A stretch of DNA of 13,915 nt from an uncultured Actinotalea sp. (GCF_946885855.1 NZ_CAMPHH010000063.1:1-13915), one strand, 5' to 3'; positions 7,564 to 13,915 are shown, counted from the stretch's first letter. Notes: generated from the letters alone by a model not told the origin. Translations and numbers: made by a program.

Positions 7564-8436
7564 TCAGGCGTCCCGTCGGCGCAGCAGGAGGGCCGCCGTG
7601 CCGACGAGGACCACGACCCAGGCGACCATGACGCCGTAGCCCTGCCACGGGGTGAGCACCGCGCCCTCGTTCATCGTGTCGAGCATCGCCAGCATGGACT
7701 CGTCGTACATGATCCGGGCACCCGCCGTGGCCGGCAGGAACGGGCTCACGATCTCGAAGAACCGCTGGGGCATGAGCACGAAGACGTTCTCGACCACGAG
7801 CAGCAGGCCGATGACCGAACCGATCGCCCCGGCAGTGGTGCGCAGCAGCGCCCCGAAGCCGAAGCCGAGCAGCGCGACGGCCGTGAGGTACAGCGGCAGC
7901 CCGAGCGCCATCCGCACGGTCTCACCGTCGGACAGGTCCAGGGTCGCCCCGAGGCTGTCGTGGAAGGGCAGCGTGGTCACGTAGGACAACGCCATGGACA
8001 CGAGGGCGACGACGAAGGTCACGAGACCGAGGACGAGCGCCTTCGCCACGAGCGTGGGGAGGCGCCGGGGCACCGCGGCGAACGTCGAGCGGACCATGCC
8101 GGTCGTGTACTCCGTGGTGACCGTGAGGACGCCCAGGACGGCGACGACGAGCTGGGCCATGGACACGCCCGAGGTCAGCAGGCTCACGACGTTCGTCGTG
8201 TCGGGTGCTCCCTCGGCACCCTCGGGAGCCATGGAGATCCCCCACGCGAGCAGGGTGTTGATGCCGACCATCGCGGCGATCGTGGCGGCGATGGTCCAGA
8301 CGGTCGAGCGCACCGTGCGGAACTTGATCCACTCGGACGCGACGACGCGCGGGAAGGTCACGGGTCGGACAGGGGTGCGAGCGGCCCCGCCGGCGGCGGG
8401 TGCCGTGGTCGTGGTGGTGGGGGCGGTCGTGGTCAT
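7564..8436 (-). CDS. ABC-2 type transporter permease
   Basis: This 290-residue integral membrane protein is the permease partner of the ATPase encoded immediately upstream, together forming an ABC-2 type exporter whose substrate is unknown. A Thr/Ala-rich cytoplasmic N-terminus of about 25 residues is followed by SEWIKFRTVRSTVW at 34-47, a typical entry into the first helix. About six hydrophobic segments lie near 46-67, 88-109, 131-155, 177-197, 203-223 and 266-286. The loop TEYTTGMVRSTFAAVPRR at 108-125 is a hallmark of actinobacterial ABC-2 permeases paired with BcrA-like ATPases. The protein ends in a positively charged LLLRRRDA. The ATG overlaps the ATPase stop (ATGA), so synthesis of the two subunits is likely coupled. 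Lantibiotic or bacitracin-type peptide export is a guess from relatives only. Confidence 0.9.
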   Translation of the reverse strand: MTTTAPTTTTTAPAAGGAARTPVRPVTFPRVVASEWIKFRTVRSTVWTIAATIAAMVGINTLLAWGISMAPEGAEGAPDTTNVVSLLTSGVSMAQLVVAVLGVLTVTTEYTTGMVRSTFAAVPRRLPTLVAKALVLGLVTFVVALVSMALSYVTTLPFHDSLGATLDLSDGETVRMALGLPLYLTAVALLGFGFGALLRTTAGAIGSVIGLLLVVENVFVLMPQRFFEIVSPFLPATAGARIMYDESMLAMLDTMNEGAVLTPWQGYGVMVAWVVVLVGTAALLLRRRDA

Positions 8437-9416
8437 CGCAGGGCGCTCTCTGTCGTCGGCGCGGCGGCGCCGGTCCGGGTGGGGTCGTGGGAGCCGCGGT
8501 CGCCGGCCACGGACGGGTCGGCGTGGTACTCGACCTCGTCCGCGGTGAGCTGGAGGTAGGCGTCCTCGAGCGACCCGCGGACGGGGGTCAGCTCGTGCAG
8601 CGCGATCCCGGCCGCAGCGGCCGCGTCGCCGATGGCGGGGGCCGTGCCGCCCGAGACCTCGAGCAGCTCACGCTCGGGAGACGTCACCGCCAGACCCTGG
8701 CGGCGCAGCAGCTCCTCGAGCTCGCCGGCCCGCGGGCTGCGGACGCGGACCGTGGTGCCGGCCGCGCGGCCGACGATGTCCTGCACCGGTGCGTCGGCGA
8801 GCAGTCGGCCCCGCCCGACGACGACGACGTGGTCCGCCGTGACCGCCATCTCGCTCATGAGGTGGCTGGACAGGAACACCGTCCGGCCCTGGCCCGCGAG
8901 GTACTTGACGAGGTTGCGGACCCACAGCACGCCCTCGGGGTCCAGGCCGTTGACCGGCTCGTCGAGGATCAGTGTCGCGGGGTCCCCGAGCAGCGCCGAA
9001 GCGATGCCCAGGCGCTGGCCCATGCCGAGGGAGAAGCCCCCGACGCGCTTGCGCGCCACCGGTCCGAGCCCGGTCATCTCGATGACCTCGTCGACCCGCT
9101 TGCGGCTGATGCCGTGCGTCGCGGCCATGGCGAGCAGGTGGTTCTGCGCCGTCCGGCCGGTGTGCACCGCCTTGGCGTCCAGCAGCGCGCCGACCTCCTG
9201 CAGCGGCGCGCGGTGCTCGGCGTAGCGGCGTCCGTTCACGGTCACGCTGCCGGCGGTGGGCCGGTCCAGGCCGACGACCATGCGCATCGTCGTCGACTTC
9301 CCGGCGCCGTTGGGGCCGAGGAAGCCGGTCACCTTGCCCGGCTGGACGGTGAACGTCATGTCGTCCACCGCCGTCTTCGAGCCGTATCTCTTGGTCAGGC
9401 CCTGAGCCTGGATCAT
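8433..9416 (-). CDS. ABC transporter ATP-binding protein (BcrA-like)
   Basis: This 327-residue cytoplasmic ATPase powers the ABC-2 exporter. The nucleotide-binding domain (residues 1 to about 215) has Walker A GPNGAGKS at 34-41, signature FSLGMGQRL at 128-136, Walker B LILDEP at 149-154, the D-loop NGLDP at 156-160 and switch histidine H185. The GMGQ form of the signature is common in BcrA-like drug and peptide exporters. The remaining 110 residues are an accessory domain ending in a low-complexity tail. The ATG at 9416 follows an excellent AAGGAGGG site (9423-9430, 6-base spacer); the much longer open frame upstream runs out of frame through msrA and is not coding. It is the first gene of the five-gene minus-strand operon. 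Confidence 0.94.
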   Translation of the reverse strand: MIQAQGLTKRYGSKTAVDDMTFTVQPGKVTGFLGPNGAGKSTTMRMVVGLDRPTAGSVTVNGRRYAEHRAPLQEVGALLDAKAVHTGRTAQNHLLAMAATHGISRKRVDEVIEMTGLGPVARKRVGGFSLGMGQRLGIASALLGDPATLILDEPVNGLDPEGVLWVRNLVKYLAGQGRTVFLSSHLMSEMAVTADHVVVVGRGRLLADAPVQDIVGRAAGTTVRVRSPRAGELEELLRRQGLAVTSPERELLEVSGGTAPAIGDAAAAAGIALHELTPVRGSLEDAYLQLTADEVEYHADPSVAGDRGSHDPTRTGAAAPTTESALR

Positions 9417-9422
9417 CCGTGT

Positions 9423-9450
9423 CCCTCCTTGGTTCGACACCTCGAACCTA
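9423..9450 (-). promoter_or_regulatory. Promoter, operator-like palindrome and ribosome binding site of the ABC/two-component operon
   Basis: On the minus strand TAGGTT (9450-9445) matches the actinobacterial -10 pattern and predicts a start near 9438. The palindrome GGTTCGACACCTCGAACC (9431-9448, plus-strand reading: 7-base arms, 4-base spacer) covers the -10 box and start point, the usual place for a repressor operator. AAGGAGGG (9430-9423) directly abuts it and serves the ATPase gene. No good -35 box is visible, which would fit a promoter needing an activator. The binding protein is unknown. Confidence 0.5.
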
Positions 9451-9478
9451 GGCGCGGGCCCTGCCACACCGGCACCGA

Positions 9479-9505
9479 CCACGGGCGTAACTTGCGCGCC
9501 CGTGG
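9479..9505 (-). promoter_or_regulatory. Upstream inverted repeat, possible activator site
   Basis: CCACGGGCG (9479-9487) and CGCCCGTGG (9497-9503 core, to 9505) are exact inverted 9-base arms around a 9-base spacer. Relative to the predicted start near 9438 the element spans about -41 to -67, where an activator would bind. It could instead be a second hairpin after msrA, though a stronger one lies nearer that gene. Confidence 0.35.
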
Positions 9506-9524
9506 ACGTACCTCTCACGGATGA

Positions 9525-9568
9525 CGCCCTCCGCCTCGCGGCGGGTGCGGACCGCGAGGGGGAGGGCG
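9525..9568 (-). terminator. Strong hairpin terminator after msrA
   Basis: CGCCCTCC (9525-9532) pairs with GGAGGGCG (9561-9568), and after a G-G mismatch CCTCGCGG (9534-9541) pairs with CCGCGAGG (9552-9559), leaving a 10-base loop. This 16-bp interrupted stem lies about 20 bases past the msrA stop on the minus strand and probably separates msrA from the ABC operon. No T-run is present. Confidence 0.7.
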
Positions 9569-9589
9569 CCGGCGGAGCCCGGGGACGCC

Positions 9590-10255
9590 TCAGGAGGGCA
9601 TCGGGCAGGCGACTCCCGTGGCGTGGACCGGGCAGTACCCGTTCGGCACCTTGTGCAGGTACTGCTGGTGGTAGTCCTCGGCGTACCAGAACGTCCCGGC
9701 GTCCTGCGCCGGCCGGATCTCCGTGGTGATGTCGCCGTAGCCGTGGCGGCGCAGCTCGGGCGCGTAGAGCTCGCGCGTGCTGCGGGCGAGCTCGGCCTGC
9801 TCCGGGGTCGTGGTGAAGACCGCGGAGCGGTACTGGGTGCCGACGTCGTTGCCCTGGCGGAAGCCCTGCGTCGGGTCGTGCAGCGTCCAGAAGTGCCGCA
9901 GCAGCTCGGCCGTCGGCAGACGCTCGGGGTCGTAGGCCACCATGACCGTCTCCGTGTGCCCGGTCAGCGCCGAGCACACCTCGTCGTAGGTCGGGTTCTC
10001 GGTGTACCCGCCCTGGTAGCCGGCTGCGGTCGTCACGACTCCGGGCTGCTGCCACATCTCCTTCTCCGCGCCCCAGAAGCAGCCCATCGCCAGGTACAGC
10101 ACCTGCGTCCCCTCGGGCCACGGACCGCGCAGGGGCGTGCCGAGGACGGCGTGGGTCTCGGGCACGGTGTACACGGGCTCCGGGCGGCCCTTGAGGGCGC
10201 GCTCGGGCGTGACCATCGTGGTGCGCATCGTCGAGCCGAACAGCGATCCGAACAC
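9590..10255 (-). CDS. msrA: Peptide methionine (S)-S-oxide reductase MsrA
   Basis: This 221-residue cytoplasmic enzyme reduces the S epimer of methionine sulfoxide in proteins and free methionine, repairing oxidative damage. The catalytic cysteine is C59 in the family motif GCFWGAE at 58-64, and the conserved acid is E102 in GHTETV. The C-terminal GYCPVHATGVAC contains C208 and C217, matching the resolving cysteines of the three-cysteine MsrA class that is recycled by thioredoxin-like reductants. The GTG at 10255 is preferred because AGGAGGG (10264-10270) lies 8 bases upstream and the product then opens MFGSLFG, as in related proteins; the upstream frame continues to 10375 without homology. 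It is divergent from the cystathionine gamma-synthase gene and ends before a strong hairpin, so it is likely a single-gene unit. Confidence 0.95.
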   Translation of the reverse strand: MFGSLFGSTMRTTMVTPERALKGRPEPVYTVPETHAVLGTPLRGPWPEGTQVLYLAMGCFWGAEKEMWQQPGVVTTAAGYQGGYTENPTYDEVCSALTGHTETVMVAYDPERLPTAELLRHFWTLHDPTQGFRQGNDVGTQYRSAVFTTTPEQAELARSTRELYAPELRRHGYGDITTEIRPAQDAGTFWYAEDYHQQYLHKVPNGYCPVHATGVACPMPS

Positions 10256-10349
10256 GGTCGGTTCCCTCCTGCAGGTGGCGGTCGGGCGTCGTCCTCGTGA
10301 ACACCCGACGACGGCGCCGCTGTTCCCGTTCCGCGCCTGTCGGTGGCGC

Positions 10350-10368
10350 CCTCTAGCCTGGGCGCGTG
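10350..10368 (+). promoter_or_regulatory. -10 box giving a probable leaderless transcript for the cystathionine gamma-synthase gene
   Basis: TAGCCT at 10354-10359 is a good actinobacterial -10 match and is followed by only 6 bases before the GTG at 10366, so transcription should start at or beside the start codon. No Shine-Dalgarno site is present, which agrees with a leaderless mRNA, a common mode in actinobacteria. A -35 box is not obvious. On the other strand the same spot reads TAGAGG, a poorer -10 candidate for msrA. Confidence 0.6.
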
Positions 10369-11574
10369 ACCTCATCGACGCCGCACGACTGGACCGACGC
10401 AGGCTTCGCCACCCGGGCCATCCACGCGGGCCAGGACCCGGACCCGGCCACGGGCGCCGTCGTGCCGCCCATCCACCAGGTCTCCACGTACAAGCAGGAC
10501 GGCGTCGGCGGCCTGCGGGGCGGGTACGAGTACTCGCGCTCGGCCAACCCGACGCGGACCGCCCTGGAGTCCGCCCTGGCCGCCGCGGAGCGCGGCGCGC
10601 GGGGCTTCGCCTTCGCGTCCGGTCTCGCCGCCGAGGACACCCTGCTGCGCGCGGTGCTGCGACCGGGCGACCACCTCGTCGTGCCGGACGACGCGTACGG
10701 CGGCAGCTACCGCCTCATCGCGCGGGTGTTCGCGCCGTGGGGCGTGGAGCACACCCCGGTCGACCTCGCCGACCTCGACGCCGTCGCCGCGGCGATCCGG
10801 CCGGGTCGCACCAAGGTCGTGTGGGTCGAGACGCCGACCAACCCGCTGCTGGGCGTCAGCGACATCGCGGCGGTCGCCGCCCTCGCCTCGGCGGCCGGGG
10901 CCGTGCTGGTGGTGGACAACACCTTCGCGACGCCGTACCTGCAGCAGCCCCTCGCCCTGGGCGCCGACGTCGTCGTGCACTCCACCACGAAGTACATCGG
11001 CGGGCACAGCGACGTCGTCGGTGGCGCGCTCGTGGTGCGTGACGGGGCCCAGCTCCCCGTCGGCCTCGAGGGACCGACGGGCACGACCGACCTGGCCGAC
11101 GCCGTCGCGTTCCACCAGAACGCCTCCGGAGCCGTGGCAGGGCCGTTCGACGCCTGGCTGACGCTGCGGGGCCTGCGGACGCTCGCCGTGCGGATGGACC
11201 GGCACTGCGCCAACGCCGACGCGGTCGCCCGGTTCCTCGAGGGCCACGACGCGGTGACCCAGGTGATCTACCCCGGTCTGCCGTCGCACGCCGGTCACGA
11301 GCTGGCCGCCCGGCAGATGTCCGGCTTCGGCGGGATGGTCTCCTTCCGGGTCGGCAGCCGCGCGAAGGCCCTCGAGGTCTGCGCCCGCACCCGGGTGTTC
11401 ACGCTCGCCGAGTCCTTGGGCGGTGTCGAGTCGCTCATCGAGCACCCGGGCCAGATGACCCACGCCTCGGTCGCCGGGTCCCCGCTGGAGGTGCCGGACG
11501 ACCTCGTGCGCCTGTCGGTGGGGATCGAGGACGTCGCCGACCTCGTCGCCGACCTCGGCCAGGCCCTCGCATGA
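10366..11574 (+). CDS. metB: Cystathionine gamma-synthase (Cys/Met metabolism PLP enzyme)
   Basis: This 402-residue fold type I PLP enzyme is expected to join an O-acyl-homoserine to cysteine, giving cystathionine for methionine synthesis; many actinobacterial members also cleave cystathionine (gamma-lyase). The PLP lysine is K209 in HSTTKYIGGHSDV, the ring-binding aspartate is D184 in VVDNTF, Y111 stacks on the cofactor, and Y56 and R58 in YEYSR bind the phosphate of the neighbouring subunit. The C-terminal ESLGGVESLIEHP at 349-361 is strongly conserved. A short insert near 228-242 (PVGLEGPTGTTD) is longer than in the mycobacterial homologue as I recall it. The GTG start is supported by a leaderless-type promoter. 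The stop overlaps the next start (ATGA). With a CBS gene in the same window, a lyase role in reverse transsulfuration is a real alternative. Confidence 0.88.
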   Translation: MTSSTPHDWTDAGFATRAIHAGQDPDPATGAVVPPIHQVSTYKQDGVGGLRGGYEYSRSANPTRTALESALAAAERGARGFAFASGLAAEDTLLRAVLRPGDHLVVPDDAYGGSYRLIARVFAPWGVEHTPVDLADLDAVAAAIRPGRTKVVWVETPTNPLLGVSDIAAVAALASAAGAVLVVDNTFATPYLQQPLALGADVVVHSTTKYIGGHSDVVGGALVVRDGAQLPVGLEGPTGTTDLADAVAFHQNASGAVAGPFDAWLTLRGLRTLAVRMDRHCANADAVARFLEGHDAVTQVIYPGLPSHAGHELAARQMSGFGGMVSFRVGSRAKALEVCARTRVFTLAESLGGVESLIEHPGQMTHASVAGSPLEVPDDLVRLSVGIEDVADLVADLGQALA

Positions 11575-12872
11575 CCGCACCGGCAGGTGGGGGTCCGGCG
11601 GCGCGCCCGGTCCCCGAGACGGTCCCCCGGTCGGTCCAGGTCGCCGCGGCGTGGTCGTGGCGGCTCCTCGTCATCGCGTTCGGGCTGGCCGTGATCGTGC
11701 TGGGGCTCTCGCTCGGCAAGGTCATCTGGGTGCCGGTGGTGATCGCGCTCCTCCTCACGGTCCTGCTCCAGCCGGTCGCCGACTGGCTGGTCCGCGTGGC
11801 CCGGGTGCCCCGCGCCCTCGCCGCCGCCGTGTGCGTGCTCGGGCTCGTGGGGGCCGTCGGCGGCTTGCTCACGCTCGTCGGACGCCAGCTCGCGATGGGC
11901 ATCGGCGAGCTCTACGGCCAGGCCCAGCAGGGCTTCAGCGAGCTCCTCGCCTACCTCGCCGAGAGCCCGCTCGGCATCGACGCGGAGCAGATCCAGGCCT
12001 ACCTGGACCAGGCTCTGGAGCAGGTGCAGGCGAACAGCGACTCCATCGTGTCCGGTGCGCTCGCCGTCACCGCGACGGTGGGCAGCGTCCTCGCCGGCGC
12101 GATCATCGCGCTGTTCGTCCTGCTGTTCTTCCTCAAGGACGGCCCGGTCATCGGCGCGTGGCTCGTCCGGCTGCTCCCGCACGGCGCACGGCACCGCACC
12201 TGGGAGGCGTCCCGGCGCGGCCTGGTGACCCTGTCGTCGTACGTGCGGGCCCAGATCCTCGTGGCGTTCGTCGACGCGATCGGCATCGGCCTGGGCGCGG
12301 CCATCCTCGGGCTGCCGCTCGTCGTTCCTCTCACCGTGCTCGTCTTCCTGGCCTCGTTCATCCCCTTCGTCGGGGCGATCGCGACCGGCGCCATCGCGGT
12401 GCTCGTCGCCCTCGTCGACCAGGGCCCCGGCGCGGCGGTGATCATGCTGCTCATCGTGCTGGGCGTGCAGCAGCTCGAGGGCAACGTGCTGCAGCCGCTG
12501 CTCCTGGGGCACGCGGTGTCGCTCCACCCGGTGGCGGTGCTGCTGGCGGTGACCGCCGGGTCGCTCACCGCGGGCATCCTCGGCGCGCTCCTTGCCGTCC
12601 CGCTCGCCGCGACGGTCAACACGGTCGTCCTCTACCTGCACGGCAACGACAAGTTCCCCTGGCTCGGACGCGACCCCGACGGGCTGGACCAGCGCCTCGC
12701 GGCCCTCGCGACACCCCCGCCGGAGCCGCGCCGCCTCACGGCGGCACGGCCCGCCCGCGGGTCCTCCGTCGCGCCGCAGGACGTCGCGGCGGGCCGCGCC
12801 GACGGCGCCTCAAGCGACCGCGCCGCCGGCGGGCCGACGGCCACGGCCGTGCGGGAGGGGGACGGCGCGTGA
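11571..12872 (+). CDS. AI-2E family (TqsA/PerM-like) membrane transporter
   Basis: This 433-residue membrane protein belongs to the AI-2E family, whose members are variously linked to autoinducer-2 export, sodium/proton antiport or remain untested. Two or three hydrophobic segments lie between 27 and 105, followed by a hydrophilic stretch of about 50 residues (107-157), then a dense hydrophobic half from 158 to 357. Family landmarks are FFLKDGP at 186-192, YVRAQ at 224-228, FIPFVGA at 263-269 and QQLEGNVLQPLLLG at 300-313. The last 60 residues are a Pro/Ala/Arg-rich cytoplasmic tail of low complexity. The ATG overlaps the metB-like stop and the stop overlaps the threonine dehydratase start (GTGA), so it is embedded in an amino-acid gene set. 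The substrate is unknown and the position hints at, but does not show, a metabolite export role. Confidence 0.9.
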   Translation: MTAPAGGGPAARPVPETVPRSVQVAAAWSWRLLVIAFGLAVIVLGLSLGKVIWVPVVIALLLTVLLQPVADWLVRVARVPRALAAAVCVLGLVGAVGGLLTLVGRQLAMGIGELYGQAQQGFSELLAYLAESPLGIDAEQIQAYLDQALEQVQANSDSIVSGALAVTATVGSVLAGAIIALFVLLFFLKDGPVIGAWLVRLLPHGARHRTWEASRRGLVTLSSYVRAQILVAFVDAIGIGLGAAILGLPLVVPLTVLVFLASFIPFVGAIATGAIAVLVALVDQGPGAAVIMLLIVLGVQQLEGNVLQPLLLGHAVSLHPVAVLLAVTAGSLTAGILGALLAVPLAATVNTVVLYLHGNDKFPWLGRDPDGLDQRLAALATPPPEPRRLTAARPARGSSVAPQDVAAGRADGASSDRAAGGPTATAVREGDGA

Positions 12873-13915
12873 CCGTCCTCCCCGTCGGCCCCGAGGACGT
12901 CGCGGCCGCGGCACGGCTGGTCGAGCCGGTCGTGCGCCGCACACCGGTGCTGGACAGCAGGGCGGTGTCCGGGCTCGCCGGCGGACCGGTCCTCCTCAAG
13001 TGCGAGAACCTGCAGCGTTCGGGCTCGTACAAGGTGCGCGGGGCGTTCGTGCGCCTGGCCCGCATGTCCGAGGCCGAGCGGTCCCGGGGCGTCGTCGCCG
13101 CGAGCGCCGGGAACCACGCCCAGGGCGTCGCCCTCGCGGCGGGACGGCTGGGCGTCGAGGCCACGGTCTTCATGCCCCAGGGCGCCGCTCTGCCCAAGGT
13201 CGCGGCGACCCAGCAGTACGGCGCGCGGGTCGAGCTCGGCGGGGAGTCCGTGGATGAGGCCCTCGCCCGGGCGCGGGAGCACGCCGAGCGCACCGGGGCG
13301 GTCCTCGTGCACCCGTTCGACCACCCGGACGTCGTCGCGGGCCAGGGCACGGTCGGGCGCGAGATCCTCGAGCAGGTCCCGCAGGTGCGCACGATCATCG
13401 TTCCCGTCGGGGGCGGCGGTCTGGCGGCCGGGATCGTGGCGGCCCTGGGCGACGACCACCCGGACGTCGAGGTCGTGGGCGTCCAGGCGGCCGCCGCCGC
13501 GGCCTACCCGCCCTCGCTCGAGGCCGGACGCCCGCTCGCGGTGCCGCTGCGCTCGACCATGGCGGACGGGATCGCCGTCGGCCGTCCGGGAGAGGTGCCC
13601 TTCGCCCTCCTGAGCGGCCGGCACGTCCCCGTCCGGACGGTGTCGGAGGAGGACCTCTCGCGCGCGCTGCTCATGCTCCTCGAACGGTCCAAGACCGTGG
13701 TCGAGCCGGCCGGTGCGGCCGGCGTCGCGTCGATCCTGGCCGGTCACCCGGTGCGGACCCCCGCCGTCGTGGTGCTCTCCGGCGGCAACATCGACCCCCT
13801 GCTCCTGCTCCGCGTCGTCCGGCACGGCCTGGTGTCCGCCGGCCGGTACCTGCAGCTGCGGGTGCGCGTGGACGACCGCCCCGGTCGGCTGGCGGCGATG
13901 GTCGGCGAGGTCGCC
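12869..13915 (+). CDS. ilvA: Threonine dehydratase (threonine ammonia-lyase), partial at the right edge
   Basis: The open frame runs for 349 codons to the window edge without a stop. The product deaminates L-threonine to 2-oxobutyrate, the entry to isoleucine synthesis, and may act on serine too. The PLP lysine is K55 in SGSYKVRGA, SAGNH is at 79-83, the phosphate-binding GGGGL is at 181-185 and SGGN at 304-307. From about residue 327 (RYLQLRVRVDDRPGRL) an ACT domain begins, so the full protein should be about 400 residues, the shorter type with a single ACT domain rather than the 500-residue E. coli IlvA type. The short form can be catabolic or biosynthetic, so the symbol is tentative. The GTG start has GGGAGGGGG at 12853-12861 with a 7-base spacer and overlaps the AI-2E family stop. 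Confidence 0.92.
   Translation, partial: MTVLPVGPEDVAAAARLVEPVVRRTPVLDSRAVSGLAGGPVLLKCENLQRSGSYKVRGAFVRLARMSEAERSRGVVAASAGNHAQGVALAAGRLGVEATVFMPQGAALPKVAATQQYGARVELGGESVDEALARAREHAERTGAVLVHPFDHPDVVAGQGTVGREILEQVPQVRTIIVPVGGGGLAAGIVAALGDDHPDVEVVGVQAAAAAAYPPSLEAGRPLAVPLRSTMADGIAVGRPGEVPFALLSGRHVPVRTVSEEDLSRALLMLLERSKTVVEPAGAAGVASILAGHPVRTPAVVVLSGGNIDPLLLLRVVRHGLVSAGRYLQLRVRVDDRPGRLAAMVGEVA

Noticed and set aside
7168..8559. Plus-strand open frame of 463 codons opposite the kinase and permease genes
   Set aside because: It gives charged low-complexity sequence antisense to two well-supported membrane protein genes.
8433..10304. ATPase frame extended upstream to 623 codons as a fusion protein
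   Set aside because: The upstream part is out of frame with msrA and has no homology. A strong ribosome site and an ATG at 9416 begin the ATPase domain at its normal place.
10283..10314. CGTCGTC/GACGACG arms in the msrA-metB gap as an operator
   Set aside because: Seven-base arms with a 13-base spacer built from the common CGTC/GACG repeats of this DNA are not convincing. No positional logic supports them.
10372..13825. Minus-strand frames opposite metB-like, AI-2E and threonine dehydratase genes (10372-11580, 11295-12641, 12632-13825)
   Set aside because: All are His/Arg/Asp-rich shadows of genes with conserved motifs on the plus strand.
1..13915. tRNA, rRNA, CRISPR array, insertion sequence, prophage or riboswitch
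   Set aside because: I saw no spaced direct repeats, transposase or integrase motifs, or RNA gene signatures. The gaps before cbs, metB-like and msrA are too short for a known S-adenosylmethionine or threonine-type riboswitch.

Overview
This window looks like ordinary chromosome from a very GC-rich actinobacterium. GC is around 74% by eye. Overlapping ATGA/GTGA gene junctions, GTG starts, a probable leaderless gene, a mycothiol-type enzyme and a Streptomyces-like alditol oxidase all fit Actinomycetota. A plant-polymer degrader of the Micrococcales (Cellulomonas-like) is a reasonable guess from the acetyl xylan esterase and overall style, but it is not proven. I see no rRNA, tRNA, insertion sequence, CRISPR array, phage gene or attachment site. 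Eleven protein genes fill almost everything, and the last one runs off the right edge.

Left block (+ strand, 1-3942): a cystathionine beta-synthase overlaps a gene of the mycothiol-dependent maleylpyruvate isomerase family. After a hairpin-rich gap come an acetyl xylan esterase / cephalosporin-C deacetylase and a small FKBP-type prolyl isomerase. A strong perfect hairpin follows the FKBP gene where it converges on the next block.

Middle block (- strand, 9416 down to 4121): five genes in one direction, ABC ATPase, ABC-2 permease, sensor histidine kinase, NarL/LuxR response regulator and alditol oxidase. Three of the four junctions are ATGA overlaps and the fourth is a 40-base gap. A promoter with a TAGGTT -10 box and two inverted repeats precedes the ATPase gene. 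The layout suggests a signal-responsive transporter module with a sugar-alcohol oxidase as its last, translationally coupled gene. This is the least routine part of the window.

Right block: msrA (- strand, 9590-10255) is divergent from a + strand set of cystathionine gamma-synthase, AI-2E-family membrane protein and threonine dehydratase, joined by ATGA and GTGA overlaps. The synthase gene appears leaderless, with a -10 box 6 bases before its GTG. The two transsulfuration genes (cbs and metB-like) and msrA give the window a recurring sulfur amino acid theme, but they are in separate transcription units.

I did not find a clearly new biological system. The items most worth checking are the ABC/two-component/alditol oxidase operon with its promoter palindromes, and the restriction of the tetranucleotide CTAG to three predicted promoters.
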